Source: DATEPR01 sp036273855 (GTDB lineage: Bacteria; Actinomycetota; Actinomycetes; Mycobacteriales; Pseudonocardiaceae). Taken from it: a stretch of 64,000 nt of DNA. The stretch is from positions 1-64,000 of the forward strand of contig DASUGU010000139.1 of NCBI GenBank assembly GCA_036273855.1, read 5' to 3'. Position 1 is the first letter of the stretch, and the number at the start of each line of letters is the position of its first letter. Below the pieces are notes generated by a model, which was not told where the DNA came from, searched no databases, and saw only the letters and a list, made by a program, of their open reading frames with translations. This document shows positions 16,501-23,628 of this stretch, piece by piece. The position numbers and the translations under genes are program-made.

Positions 16501-17578
16501 GCAGGTCGAACACCAGTCCGTCGAGGCCGACCCTGGCGAGTCGGTCGGTGACCGCCTCGATCGCGGCGCGCTTCTCGGCGACGAACAGCACCCGCTGCCC
16601 GCGGGCGGCGGCGCTGGCGATGATGTTGGCGATCGTCTGGCTCTTGCCGGTGCCCGGCGGGCCCTCGACGAGGACATGCCGGCCGGCCAGCGCGGTGGTG
16701 ATGGCCCGCTGCTGGGAGGAGTCCGCGTCCTGCACCAGGAACTCGTCGGCCGGCGGGACGTCGTCACCGGCGACCGGCTCGAACGCGCCCTGCTCCCGGA
16801 CCTCGCGATCGGCGGCCTCGTCGCCGGCCATCGCGGCGACCAGGTCATGGCCGGCGAGCAGGTCGGTGGCGGTGCGCAGGTCCATCACCATCGGCAGCTT
16901 CTCGTAGTTGAACAGGCCGACGACGACGGACCGCTCCAGTTCCACCGGCCGGCGTCTGGTGGCCGCGAGCCGCGCCACGACCTGGTACGCGGCGGTAAGC
17001 CGCTCGTCCGGGTCGGTCGTGCCCTGCACTGCGGCGTCGATCTCGCCGGCCACGGCGGAGACGTCGAGGTCGATGCCGTACTGCCGATCCAGCGCGTAGA
17101 GCAGCACCTGGTTGATCTCGACATCTTCGCCCGCGTCGAGGACGAAGTCGTTGTCCGCGGCCGTTCTGGAGGTGATCCGGACCGTGCGCAGCAGCAGCGG
17201 CGCGCGCAGCGCCGGCACGGGCGTGCCGCCCTGATCGGCCTGCTGCGGCACCAGCAGCATGCCATGGGCGATGCGCCCGATGTCGACGCCCTGTTCCTCC
17301 TCGAAGGTCAGGATTTTCCGGCGGAGGCTTCTGGCGCGGCCGCAGGCGTCCCGTCGGGCGCTCGCATCGGCGATCAGGTCACTGATCCTGGTCGGCTTCC
17401 CGGCAATCAACGCAGCCAGCGCATCCGGCTCGGCCGCCGTCAGGTCGAGGCTGCCCTGCTTGGTGTTCTTGAAGTGCAGCAACGTGTTTCTCGGCCCGAG
17501 GTCGATGAGCTGGCTCGCCCACTCCTCTGCCTTGGCGGCCACCAGCGTCATTCTGTTCTGGTCAACCAGCGTGCGCAT
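13538..17578 (-). CDS. DUF4011 / SF1 helicase / Vsr-like nuclease fusion protein
   Basis: About 1346 residues. Domain order: DUF4011 near the start (WASQLIDLGPRNTLLHFKN); SF1 helicase with Walker A EGPPGTGKSQTIANI at about 305, motif II VVFDEASQI at about 842, AGDDRQLPPTNFF, motif IV WHYRSQDERLI and motif VI NVAVTRAKRRMMV at about 1086; and a PD-(D/E)XK/Vsr-like nuclease with FERDVVRAL at about 1145, YRIDFAL and VEADGDTYH. A short helical tail follows (RIEEAMRELGFQRKGSRIV). This matches the helicase-Vsr architecture described as a single-gene antiphage system (recalled as Hhe from Gao et al. 2020). It is probably a DNA-translocating nuclease. ATG 17578 is chosen for the AGGGGGA site upstream. 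It heads the operon. Confidence 0.88.
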   Translation of the reverse strand: MRTLVDQNRMTLVAAKAEEWASQLIDLGPRNTLLHFKNTKQGSLDLTAAEPDALAALIAGKPTRISDLIADASARRDACGRARSLRRKILTFEEEQGVDIGRIAHGMLLVPQQADQGGTPVPALRAPLLLRTVRITSRTAADNDFVLDAGEDVEINQVLLYALDRQYGIDLDVSAVAGEIDAAVQGTTDPDERLTAAYQVVARLAATRRRPVELERSVVVGLFNYEKLPMVMDLRTATDLLAGHDLVAAMAGDEAADREVREQGAFEPVAGDDVPPADEFLVQDADSSQQRAITTALAGRHVLVEGPPGTGKSQTIANIIASAAARGQRVLFVAEKRAAIEAVTDRLARVGLDGLVFDLHHQTVDKRRVARQLQASLDMAGTQLPVDVAELNRRLVDRRRQVRGYSQELHLRREPWRISAYDVQAELLALSGAGPRHRFRQPLLAALDADTVNALRDDLMQFVEVGGLRIIGDRSPWSRAGVRDIGDAERVLLELDSLTGTTLRDGQSAMAHLVRQAGLVPPVDLPGWQQVLDLLDGVRQAVESFGPEVFGTQLDDWRAAVATGRERSQLGRKQSWSRRRELCGEIRSASRDGITRRRALHTALIRIVELRDRWQELGGGQVRPAEVTDLDRTMRTYQRLRTELTSVALCAQLRELEIQPTERIEAHLRDLVADQDIVLHLPDIHRLTERFRRLGLIELVLEAASANVTPDQLWRAFRHAWLLSLHDEFRLRVPLLHEFVADRQTRLVDEYRHADVEHRNLAAQRVRFAVARMLRQVRDDFPDETQLLRAQASRKSRHLPIRRLVERAPHVLLALRPCWAMSPLVVSKILPARQLFDLVVFDEASQIRPHDAITSMARGRTVVVAGDDRQLPPTNFFARVLDGPTDPDADDDLDEAGDLTDYESILSTLRPLIPRAEMLKWHYRSQDERLIAFANREIYDDQLVTFPGATRCSPVTLDVVDGVASPGQDGSAPAEVELVVRRVLEHAQQRPHESLGVITLGEKHMARVENAIRRAVQDRPDLHDFFREDVGAGNRFFVKNLERVQGDERDAIVLTIGVAKRASGTVSRTAFGPLNAESGRRRLNVAVTRAKRRMMVISSFRAGDIAPSTAETGTELLRRYLDYTAQQGANGTDTVGRPLPVGLNGFERDVVRALTNRGIEVHPQWGFSDYRIDFALAHRDHPGRMVLAVEADGDTYHRVYSTRDRDRLRQQHLENLGWRFHRVWSSAWFADRDGETDRIVRVWEAAMRGGDEPRQPASVVTPPPKITIMRGPRPPVSPGRKTNEYSDAELISLCRWLLTDRLQRDRTERIEEAMRELGFQRKGSRIVQRLTRAVDIAQDQADRTVG

Positions 17579-17678
17579 GCCGGATTGTTCCCCCTGGTGC
17601 GTGTGCTCGCTGGCGAACCTACCCGAAAAATCGCAATTGCATACCGACGTATGGCCGGCGACGCACATTGTCCCATCT

Positions 17679-17701
17679 TTGTCCAGAATCACACTGGACA
17701 A
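17679..17701. promoter_or_regulatory. Inverted repeat TTGTCCA-N9-TGGACAA upstream of the helicase operon
   Basis: Perfect 7-bp arms lie in the 143-nt space between the Crp gene and the helicase start. The spacer reads TGTGATTC on the minus strand, containing a TGTGA half-site of Crp type. Further TTGTC words at 17669 and 17715 flank it. On the minus strand a TAGGTT -10-like hexamer lies downstream, about 40 nt before the ATG. It is a likely operator for one of the adjacent Crp/Fnr regulators or another repressor. Confidence 0.5.
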
Positions 17702-17721
17702 TTCTCGGACGCACCGAATTG

Positions 17722-18504
17722 TCAGACCCGGGTCAGTTTGGCTATGGCGTACAGGCGGGGTAGGTCGTTGATGGTCATGCGGCGGTAGGCAAGTTCGACG
17801 ACGCCGTGGCGTTGCAGGTCGCGGAGTTGTTCCTCGACCGTGCGGCGGGCCATGCCGGCCAGGGAGCCGAGTTCGGCCTGGGTGAGGCAGTCGGGGAGTT
17901 CCATGCGGCCGCCCGCGTCGCGGCGGCCGATGGTGTCGGACAGCTCGACCAGTACGCGGGCCAGGCGGCAGGGCACCGGTAGGACGTGGTCGGCACGTCT
18001 GCGGTTGGCCTCGCGCAGGCGTTCGGTGATCATCCGGGTGACCGCGAGGTGGGCGTCGGGCTGGGAGCGCAGGAAGTCGCGGAACACGTGGGCGTCGATG
18101 AGCCGCGTGACGGTCACGCCGCAGGTGATCACGTTGGCCGAGCTGGCCATCCGGTACAGCGCGGTGAGCTCGTCCGCGAGATCGCCGGCTCGCGCTACCC
18201 CCAGAAGTGCGAGCCGGCCGTCCTCGGATGAGGTGACCACCTTCGCGGTGCCGGACAACAGCAGCACCGCCCTGTCAGCGCGCTCACCGTGCCTGACGAT
18301 GGGATGGTTGCGGGGGTACTCCCGTTCCACCCCGAGGTCGAGAAGTTCGTCACGCACGTCTGGCCGCAACCGCCCCAGGAGGGTGGCTGCCGCCCAGGAC
18401 GGCCTGCTGCGCAGCGTAGGGACGTGGGTAGTGATGGTCGCCTCCCGCTCTTGTCGACCCGGTGGGCGAGCATCACTGTGATCCGTGGCGACCCCGGCCA
18501 CCAC
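17722..18504 (-). CDS. Crp/Fnr-family regulator (I)
   Basis: The cyclic-nucleotide-binding beta-roll (NHPIVRHGERADRAVLLLSG, then VARAGDLADELTALYRM) is followed by a C-terminal winged HTH (LTQAELGSLAGMARRTVEEQ). The start is uncertain. GTG 18504 lies inside the preceding gene; the best ribosome site (GGGAGG) instead sits 5 nt before an ATC codon at 18435, which also agrees with the usual N-terminus of the family. The phosphate-binding cassette is not canonical, so cAMP binding is doubtful. It is the last gene before the helicase operon in the same direction and may control it. Confidence 0.8.
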   Translation of the reverse strand: MVAGVATDHSDARPPGRQEREATITTHVPTLRSRPSWAAATLLGRLRPDVRDELLDLGVEREYPRNHPIVRHGERADRAVLLLSGTAKVVTSSEDGRLALLGVARAGDLADELTALYRMASSANVITCGVTVTRLIDAHVFRDFLRSQPDAHLAVTRMITERLREANRRRADHVLPVPCRLARVLVELSDTIGRRDAGGRMELPDCLTQAELGSLAGMARRTVEEQLRDLQRHGVVELAYRRMTINDLPRLYAIAKLTRV

Positions 18505-19225
18505 ATCCCAGTACGGAATTGCCCCCGCCTTTCCCGTCGGCGGCCACGGCGGCGAGCAGCAGGTCAAGGCACGCCGGGCAGGGCACCACGACCTTGCGAT
18601 AGTAGGTGAGCACCACCCGCTGCTTCTTGAACTCGCGCAGCGCCTTGTTCACGGTCACCTCGGCGGCGTGCGCGAGTTGGGCGATCTCGGCCTGGCTGAG
18701 CGGGATGACGGTGGCGTCGTCGAACTCGCCGACCAGGGACCGGACCAGCTTGAGCACCCGCAGCGGCACCGAGTCGCTGCGGATGTCGCGGTTGCTGGCG
18801 TCGGACTGGCGCAGCCGGTCGGCCAGGCTCCTGGCGATCTCCATGCCGACCCTGGGGTAGTCGCGCAGGTAGCTGTCGAACCGCTCCCACGCCACGCTGC
18901 TGGCCGCCACGTCGCTCACCGCCACCACGGACCCCCAGCGCGGGCTGCCGTCGAGGTAGGACATCTCGCCCAGCAGGCTGCCGGTGGTGCGGATGCCCAC
19001 CAGGTGCTCGTTGCCCTGCTCCTCCTGCATGACGACCTTCACCTGGCCGGTGTGGATCAGCAGGACGAAACCGTCGTCGGTCCGGTCGCCGTCGGTGAGC
19101 AGGGGCTGGCCGGGCCGGTAGGTGGCGTAGCGGCCGCGGCCGAGCAGCGCGGTCCGCTCCGCCGGGGTGAGCCGCCCGACGAACGAATCGGGTGGCCATG
19201 TCCCTTCCGGTCCCGTGCCCCGCAT
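18473..19225 (-). CDS. Crp/Fnr-family regulator (II)
   Basis: A 250-residue protein with a cyclic-nucleotide-binding fold (YRPGQPLLTDGDRTDDGFVL, HTGQVKVVMQEEQ, GSLLGEMSYLDGSP) and a winged HTH (LSQAEIAQLAHAAEVTVNKA). GEMSYLDGSPRW resembles the phosphate-binding cassette but lacks a perfect RxS pattern. After the HTH a Cys-containing tail VVPCPACLDLL is unusual and could bind metal or sense redox state. The ATG 19225 follows GAGGTGA. Its 3' end overlaps Crp gene I, forming a two-regulator unit. Confidence 0.85.
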   Translation of the reverse strand: MRGTGPEGTWPPDSFVGRLTPAERTALLGRGRYATYRPGQPLLTDGDRTDDGFVLLIHTGQVKVVMQEEQGNEHLVGIRTTGSLLGEMSYLDGSPRWGSVVAVSDVAASSVAWERFDSYLRDYPRVGMEIARSLADRLRQSDASNRDIRSDSVPLRVLKLVRSLVGEFDDATVIPLSQAEIAQLAHAAEVTVNKALREFKKQRVVLTYYRKVVVPCPACLDLLLAAVAADGKGGGNSVLGCGGRGRHGSQ

Positions 19226-19305
19226 GTGTCTCACCTCGCCCCTACTACGGGTAGCACATGGCGGGGTGGCAGAGCGTTACGCCGAACGCGCACACTTCGG
19301 TCTGG

Positions 19306-19638
19306 TCACTCGGTGTCACCGGCGTGCACGGGCGGGAAACGCACCTCGTTGCGCTCGATCTTGGCCTCGGCGGCGGCCAGCAGGTCGACGTCGAGCACGT
19401 CGGCCAGCCGGACGAGATAGATCAGCACGTCGGCGAGTTCGTCCAGGATGTCGGCGGACAGTTCCAGGTCGTTCATCGCGACGGCGGCCTGTTCCGGTGT
19501 CAACCACTGGAACAGCGCAGTCAGTTCGCCCACCTCACCGCTCAACGCCATCACCAGGTTTTTGGGCGTGTGGAACGGTTCCCAGTCACGGATCGCGGCG
19601 AACGACCGCAGCCTGGCCTGCAGGCGCGTCAGGTCCAT
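19306..19638 (-). CDS. MazG-like nucleotide pyrophosphohydrolase
   Basis: A 110-residue all-alpha protein with the metal-binding pattern of the MazG/RS21-C6 family: SGEVGELTALFQWL and, one helix later, DELADVLIYLVRLADVL. Family members hydrolyse (d)NTPs such as modified dCTP to monophosphates and so clean the nucleotide pool. The length is typical. It is monocistronic and divergent from the hydrolase gene, with 40 nt between the starts. Confidence 0.9.
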   Translation of the reverse strand: MDLTRLQARLRSFAAIRDWEPFHTPKNLVMALSGEVGELTALFQWLTPEQAAVAMNDLELSADILDELADVLIYLVRLADVLDVDLLAAAEAKIERNEVRFPPVHAGDTE

Positions 19639-19666
19639 GGGCCACGTCTACCACGGGCGACACCGA

Positions 19667-19672
19667 TATCCT
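19667..19672 (+). promoter_or_regulatory. -10 box TATCCT of the alpha/beta hydrolase gene, leaderless type
   Basis: TATCCT is followed by exactly 6 nt and then ATG 19679; there is no ribosome site in front of the start. Confidence 0.55.
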
Positions 19673-19678
19673 CGGCGC

Positions 19679-20515
19679 ATGGCGGACGGCGTGATCGTCA
19701 CCACCCTGGCCACGTCGGACGACGGCACCCGGATCGGGTTCCGCACGGCCGGCAGCGGGCCGGGTCTGGTGGTGCTGCACGGCACCCTGCGCGCCGCGCA
19801 GCACTACCACGCCCTGGCCGACGCGCTGGCCGCCGACTTCACGGTGCACTCGGTCGACCGCAGGGGCCGGGGCCACAGCGGCGCGCAGGGCGACAGGTAC
19901 GACATCGACGCCGAGTGCGCCGATCTGGCGGTCGTGCTCGCGCACACCGGCGCCACGATGGTGTTCGCCCACAGCTACGGCGGGCTGGTCGCGCTGGAGA
20001 CCGTGCTGCGCCGGCCGGACGCGCGCATCGAGCGGCTGGCCGTCCAGGAACCTGCCCTGTCGATCGACGGCGCCATCTCCGCGGACTGGCTGCCCGACCT
20101 GGAACGGGCGATCGCCGAGGACCGCACCGCGGACGGCGTGCTGGCGATCATGATCGGCCTGGACCTGGCGGGTGAGCTGCGGCGGGTGCCGGTGCGGCTG
20201 CGCAAGGCGCTGCTGCGGAGCATGCTGCAGGGCGAGATGCTGGACGAGATGCGGGCGCTGCTGCCCACGGTGGCACCGGAGGTGCGGGTGGCGATCGGCC
20301 TCGACTCGTCCGGCGAGCGCTACGCCGGCGTCGGCGCGGACACGCTGCTGCTGGCCGGCCAGCGCAGCCCGGCGTACCTGCGCGAGGTCACCACCCTGCT
20401 GACCGCGACGCTGCCCAGGGCGAGCGCGGTGACCATCCCGAACGCGGGTCACAACGCGCCGGACATGGAGCAGCCGCTGGCGGTCGCCGAAGCGTTGCGG
20501 GCCTACTTCACGTGA
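19679..20515 (+). CDS. Alpha/beta-fold hydrolase
   Basis: A 278-residue protein with the canonical order: oxyanion-hole strand GPGLVVLHGTLR, nucleophile elbow VFAHSYGGLVAL (Ser in AHSYGG), and catalytic His in IPNAGHNAPDM near the C-terminus. The acid is probably in the LLLAGQRSP region. The substrate is unknown; similar genes are annotated as esterases or lactonases. The stop overlaps the next gene by 4 nt (GTGA), so it is coupled to a spermidine-synthase-like gene. Confidence 0.9.
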   Translation: MADGVIVTTLATSDDGTRIGFRTAGSGPGLVVLHGTLRAAQHYHALADALAADFTVHSVDRRGRGHSGAQGDRYDIDAECADLAVVLAHTGATMVFAHSYGGLVALETVLRRPDARIERLAVQEPALSIDGAISADWLPDLERAIAEDRTADGVLAIMIGLDLAGELRRVPVRLRKALLRSMLQGEMLDEMRALLPTVAPEVRVAIGLDSSGERYAGVGADTLLLAGQRSPAYLREVTTLLTATLPRASAVTIPNAGHNAPDMEQPLAVAEALRAYFT

Positions 20516-21357
20516 GCCGTAAGAGAGATTCGGTACGGGCCAGGACCGAGGTGGCCACCGGGATGGCCGAGGTGGTCGACGATCCGGACCTGGCCGGTGG
20601 GCGCACCCTGCTCGTCGACGGCACGCCACAGTCCCATGTGGACCTGGACGATCCGGCGCATCTGGTGTTCGAGTACGTCCGGCGGATCGGGCACGTCGTC
20701 GATCTGCTGCCAGCGGGCCCGCTGCGGGTGCTGCACCTGGGCGGCGGCGGGCTGACGCTGCCGCGCTACGTGGCAGCGACCCGGCCCGGTTCGGGCCAGC
20801 AGGTGGTCGAGGTGGACGGTGCGCTGCTGGACCTGGTGCGCCGGGAACTGCCGTTGGGCCGGTCGGTGCGGATGCGGCTGCGCACCGGGGACGCGCGGGA
20901 CGTGCTGGCCACGGTGCCGGCCGGGGCGTTCGACCTGCTGGTGGTGGACGTGTACGCGGCCGGGCGGATGCCGGCCCGGCTGGCGTCGGTGGAGTTCGCC
21001 GGGCTGGCCGCGCGGGCGCTGCGCCCGACCGGCGTGCTGGTGGTCAACCTGGCCGACGGCGGCGCGCTGCGGTTCGCCCGTGCGCAGGTGGCCACCGTGG
21101 GCACCGCGTTCGACCGGCTGGCGCTGCTCGCCGACCCGACCGTGCTGGCCGGCAGGCGGTTCGGCAATCTGGTCGTGGTGGCGGCCGGGGTGGACCTGCC
21201 GGTGCGCGGCTACACGAGCCGGACCGCGTCCGATCCGTTTCCCGGCCGGATGGTGCACGGTGCCGACCTGGACCGGTTCACCTCGGGGGCCGCCCCGGTG
21301 ACCGATGCGGACGCCGTCGGATCGCCGCCCGCGCCAGGGTCGCTGTTCACCGGCTGA
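20512..21357 (+). CDS. Spermidine synthase-like protein
   Basis: A 281-residue protein resembling the actinobacterial stand-alone spermidine synthase-like family: PQSHVDLDDPAHLVFEYVRR, the SAM-type loop VLHLGGGGLTLPRYVA, the acidic residue in QVVEVDGALLDLVRRELP, and the catalytic-face FDLLVVDVYAAGRMPA. True polyamine synthases have a conserved Asp in the last motif, matched here by DVY. Many members of this branch have unknown acceptors. The GTG start overlaps the upstream TGA. Confidence 0.85.
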   Translation: MSRKRDSVRARTEVATGMAEVVDDPDLAGGRTLLVDGTPQSHVDLDDPAHLVFEYVRRIGHVVDLLPAGPLRVLHLGGGGLTLPRYVAATRPGSGQQVVEVDGALLDLVRRELPLGRSVRMRLRTGDARDVLATVPAGAFDLLVVDVYAAGRMPARLASVEFAGLAARALRPTGVLVVNLADGGALRFARAQVATVGTAFDRLALLADPTVLAGRRFGNLVVVAAGVDLPVRGYTSRTASDPFPGRMVHGADLDRFTSGAAPVTDADAVGSPPAPGSLFTG

Positions 21358-21361
21358 GCGC

Positions 21362-21367
21362 TACTCT
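21362..21367 (+). promoter_or_regulatory. -10 box TACTCT of the GPP34 gene, leaderless type
   Basis: TACTCT is followed by 6 nt and then ATG 21374. It lies only 4 nt after the stop of the preceding gene, so the gene may have its own leaderless transcript. Confidence 0.5.
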
Positions 21368-21373
21368 CGCCAC

Positions 21374-21991
21374 ATGGCGACCCTCACGCTGGCCGAACGT
21401 GTCTACCTGCTGGGTCACGACGGACGCACCGGCGACCTGGCCACCGTCGTGCGGGCCGCGGTGCTGGCCGACCTGAGCCTGCGCGAGTGCCTCGTCGAGG
21501 AGGACGGCATCGTGCGGCCGTCGTCGAGCAAGCGGACCGGCGACGTCGTGCTGGACGGCGTGCTCCGGTCGATGGGCGAGGACAAGCCACGCGGTTGGCG
21601 CGGCTGGATGCGCAAGGGCAAGAACCCGACGCTGGCCGCGGTGCGCGACCGGCTGGCGGCCGCCGGGATGATCACCACGGAGTCGACGCGGATCATGGGG
21701 CTGTTCCCGACGACGAAGGTCACCGTCGATCCGGCGGCGCTGGAGCAGCAGCGGTCCGATGTCTGGAACGCGATTCGGAGCGACGGTCCGGTGTCCACAG
21801 TGGACGCGACGCTGGTCGCGCTGGTGTCGGTCGGCGAGGTGGGCAACGTGCTGTCCCGGCAGGACCGCCACCAGCACAGCGCCCGGATCGACGAGTTCAC
21901 CGAGCGTGGCGGGGACGCGGTGCCCGCGCTGAAGCACGTGTTGCGACAGATCAAGCTGGCCAGGGCGGGCGCCTACGCGAGCGGTGGCTGA
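21374..21991 (+). CDS. GPP34 (GOLPH3-like) family protein
   Basis: A 205-residue helical protein with the family opening MATLTLAERVYLLGHDGRTG, then RAAVLADLSLRECL, and a C-terminal helix ERGGDAVPALKHVLRQIKLA. The eukaryotic relative GOLPH3 binds phosphatidylinositol-4-phosphate at the Golgi; the bacterial role is unknown, but members are common in actinomycetes and may bind membranes. Length agrees with the family. Confidence 0.9.
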   Translation: MATLTLAERVYLLGHDGRTGDLATVVRAAVLADLSLRECLVEEDGIVRPSSSKRTGDVVLDGVLRSMGEDKPRGWRGWMRKGKNPTLAAVRDRLAAAGMITTESTRIMGLFPTTKVTVDPAALEQQRSDVWNAIRSDGPVSTVDATLVALVSVGEVGNVLSRQDRHQHSARIDEFTERGGDAVPALKHVLRQIKLARAGAYASGG

Positions 21992-22022
21992 CCGACCTAC
22001 CGTGGGGTATGGCCAGAACGTG

Positions 22023-22032
22023 ACTCGCGAGT
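22023..22032. promoter_or_regulatory. Palindrome ACTCGCGAGT before the aldehyde dehydrogenase gene
   Basis: A perfect 10-bp palindrome, extended as T-N-ACTCGCGAGT-AA, sits directly before the first ATG of the dehydrogenase gene. It is typical of a TetR-type operator; no regulator gene is adjacent. Confidence 0.45.
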
Positions 22033-22033
22033 A

Positions 22034-23545
22034 ATGATGGTCCGCATGAGCACCGCGGAAGTGGACACGAGCGCACAACCGTCGCCGACGTTCGACTCGC
22101 TGGACCCCAACACCGGCGACGTCGTGGCGAGCCACCCCGTGCACAGCGCGGCGGACGTGGCGGCCGCCGTGGATCGGGCCAGAATCGCCGCCACCTGGTG
22201 GTCGGAGCTCGGATTCGCCGGCCGCGCCCAGCGGCTGCGCTCCTGGGCCGGTGTGCTGACCCGGCGGATGCCGCAGCTCGCCGAACTGGTGCACGCAGAG
22301 ACGGGCAAGCCGCACGCCGACGCGCAGCTGGAGATCGTCCTGGCCATCGAGCACGTGTCGTGGGCCAGCAAGCACGCGGCCAAGGTGCTGGGCCGGCACC
22401 GCCGCTCGCCGGGGCTGCTGATGGCCAACTACGCGGCCACGGTGGAGTACGAGCCGCTGGGCGTGGTAGGCGTGATCGGGCCGTGGAACTACCCGGTGTT
22501 CACGCCGATGGGTTCCATCGCGTACGCGCTGTCCGCCGGCAACGCCGTGGTGTTCAAGCCCAGCGAGTTCACCCCGGGGGTGGGCGCGTGGCTGGCCGCG
22601 ACACTGGCCGACGTGGTGCCGGAGCAGCCGATCCTGCAGGTGGTCACCGGTTTCGGTGAGACGGGTGCCGCGCTGTGCCGGTCGGGCGTGGACAAGCTGG
22701 CGTTCACCGGTTCGGCCGCGACGGGCCGCCGGGTTATGGCCGCGTGCGCGGAAACCCTGACGCCCGTGGTGATCGAGGCCGGTGGCAAGGACTCGCTGCT
22801 GGTCGACGCGGACGCGAACGTCGACGCGGCGGCGGACGCTGCGGTGTGGGGCGGCATGTCCAACGCCGGCCAGACGTGTGTCGGCGTGGAGCGGGTGTAC
22901 GTGCACGAGCAGGTGTACGACGCGTTCGTGAGCAAGGTGGTGGAGAAGACCGACGGCCTGCGGGCCGGTTCGGACGCGGCCGCGAAGATCGGCCCGATCA
23001 CCATGCCCGGCCAGTTGCGGATCATCGCCGACCACATCGCGGACGCGCTGGAGCGCGGCGGCAAGGCGGTGCGCGGCGGGACGGACTCGGTCGGCGACCG
23101 GTTCGTGCAGCCCACCGTGCTGGTGGACGTGCCGGAGGACTCGAAGGCCGTCACCGACGAGACGTTCGGCCCGACGCTGACCATCGCCAAGGTGCGTGAC
23201 ATGGACGAGGCAGTGGCCAGGGCCAACGCCACCCGCTACGGCCTGGGCAACACCGTGTTCTCCCGCTCGCGCGGGGTGGAACTGGCCAGACGGCTGCGGT
23301 CGGGCATGGTCGCGGTGAACTCGGTGATCAGCTTCGCTGGCATTCCGAGCCTGCCGTTCGGCGGTGTCGGCGACTCCGGTTTCGGTCGGATCCACGGGCC
23401 GGACGGCCTGCGCGAATTCGCCCGGTCGAAGGCGATCGCCCGGCCACGCTTCCGTGCGCCGCTCAACCTGACCACATTCTCCCGGCCGGAGAAAGCGGAC
23501 AAGATGGTGGCCACTTTGATGACGTTGCTGCACGGGAAAAGGTGA
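22034..23545 (+). CDS. Aldehyde dehydrogenase (succinate-semialdehyde dehydrogenase-like)
   Basis: A 503-residue NAD(P)-dependent aldehyde dehydrogenase. The cofactor region is GVIGPWNYPVFTPMGS, the general-base glutamate lies in TPVVIEAGGKDSLL, the catalytic cysteine in SNAGQTCVGVERVY, and the C-terminal SLPFGGVGDSGFGR closes the active site. The FTGSAATGRRV loop is present. Its closest class is the succinate-semialdehyde type, but specificity is uncertain. ATGs at 22034, 22037 and 22046 are all possible, none with a ribosome site; the palindrome just upstream argues for the later ones or a leaderless mRNA. Confidence 0.92.
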   Translation: MMVRMSTAEVDTSAQPSPTFDSLDPNTGDVVASHPVHSAADVAAAVDRARIAATWWSELGFAGRAQRLRSWAGVLTRRMPQLAELVHAETGKPHADAQLEIVLAIEHVSWASKHAAKVLGRHRRSPGLLMANYAATVEYEPLGVVGVIGPWNYPVFTPMGSIAYALSAGNAVVFKPSEFTPGVGAWLAATLADVVPEQPILQVVTGFGETGAALCRSGVDKLAFTGSAATGRRVMAACAETLTPVVIEAGGKDSLLVDADANVDAAADAAVWGGMSNAGQTCVGVERVYVHEQVYDAFVSKVVEKTDGLRAGSDAAAKIGPITMPGQLRIIADHIADALERGGKAVRGGTDSVGDRFVQPTVLVDVPEDSKAVTDETFGPTLTIAKVRDMDEAVARANATRYGLGNTVFSRSRGVELARRLRSGMVAVNSVISFAGIPSLPFGGVGDSGFGRIHGPDGLREFARSKAIARPRFRAPLNLTTFSRPEKADKMVATLMTLLHGKR

Positions 23546-23628
23546 CGCCGGACAGGTATCAACGCACACCCCTCGGCGGTTGTAGGGTGACCGGCGGCGG
23601 TTTCGGCGCCGAGCAGTGAGGTGTGCGC

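Noticed and set aside
17722..18435. ATC as start codon of the first Crp gene
   Set aside because: The GGGAGG site 5 nt before ATC is attractive, but ATC starts are exceptional; GTG 18504 was annotated and the alternative noted.
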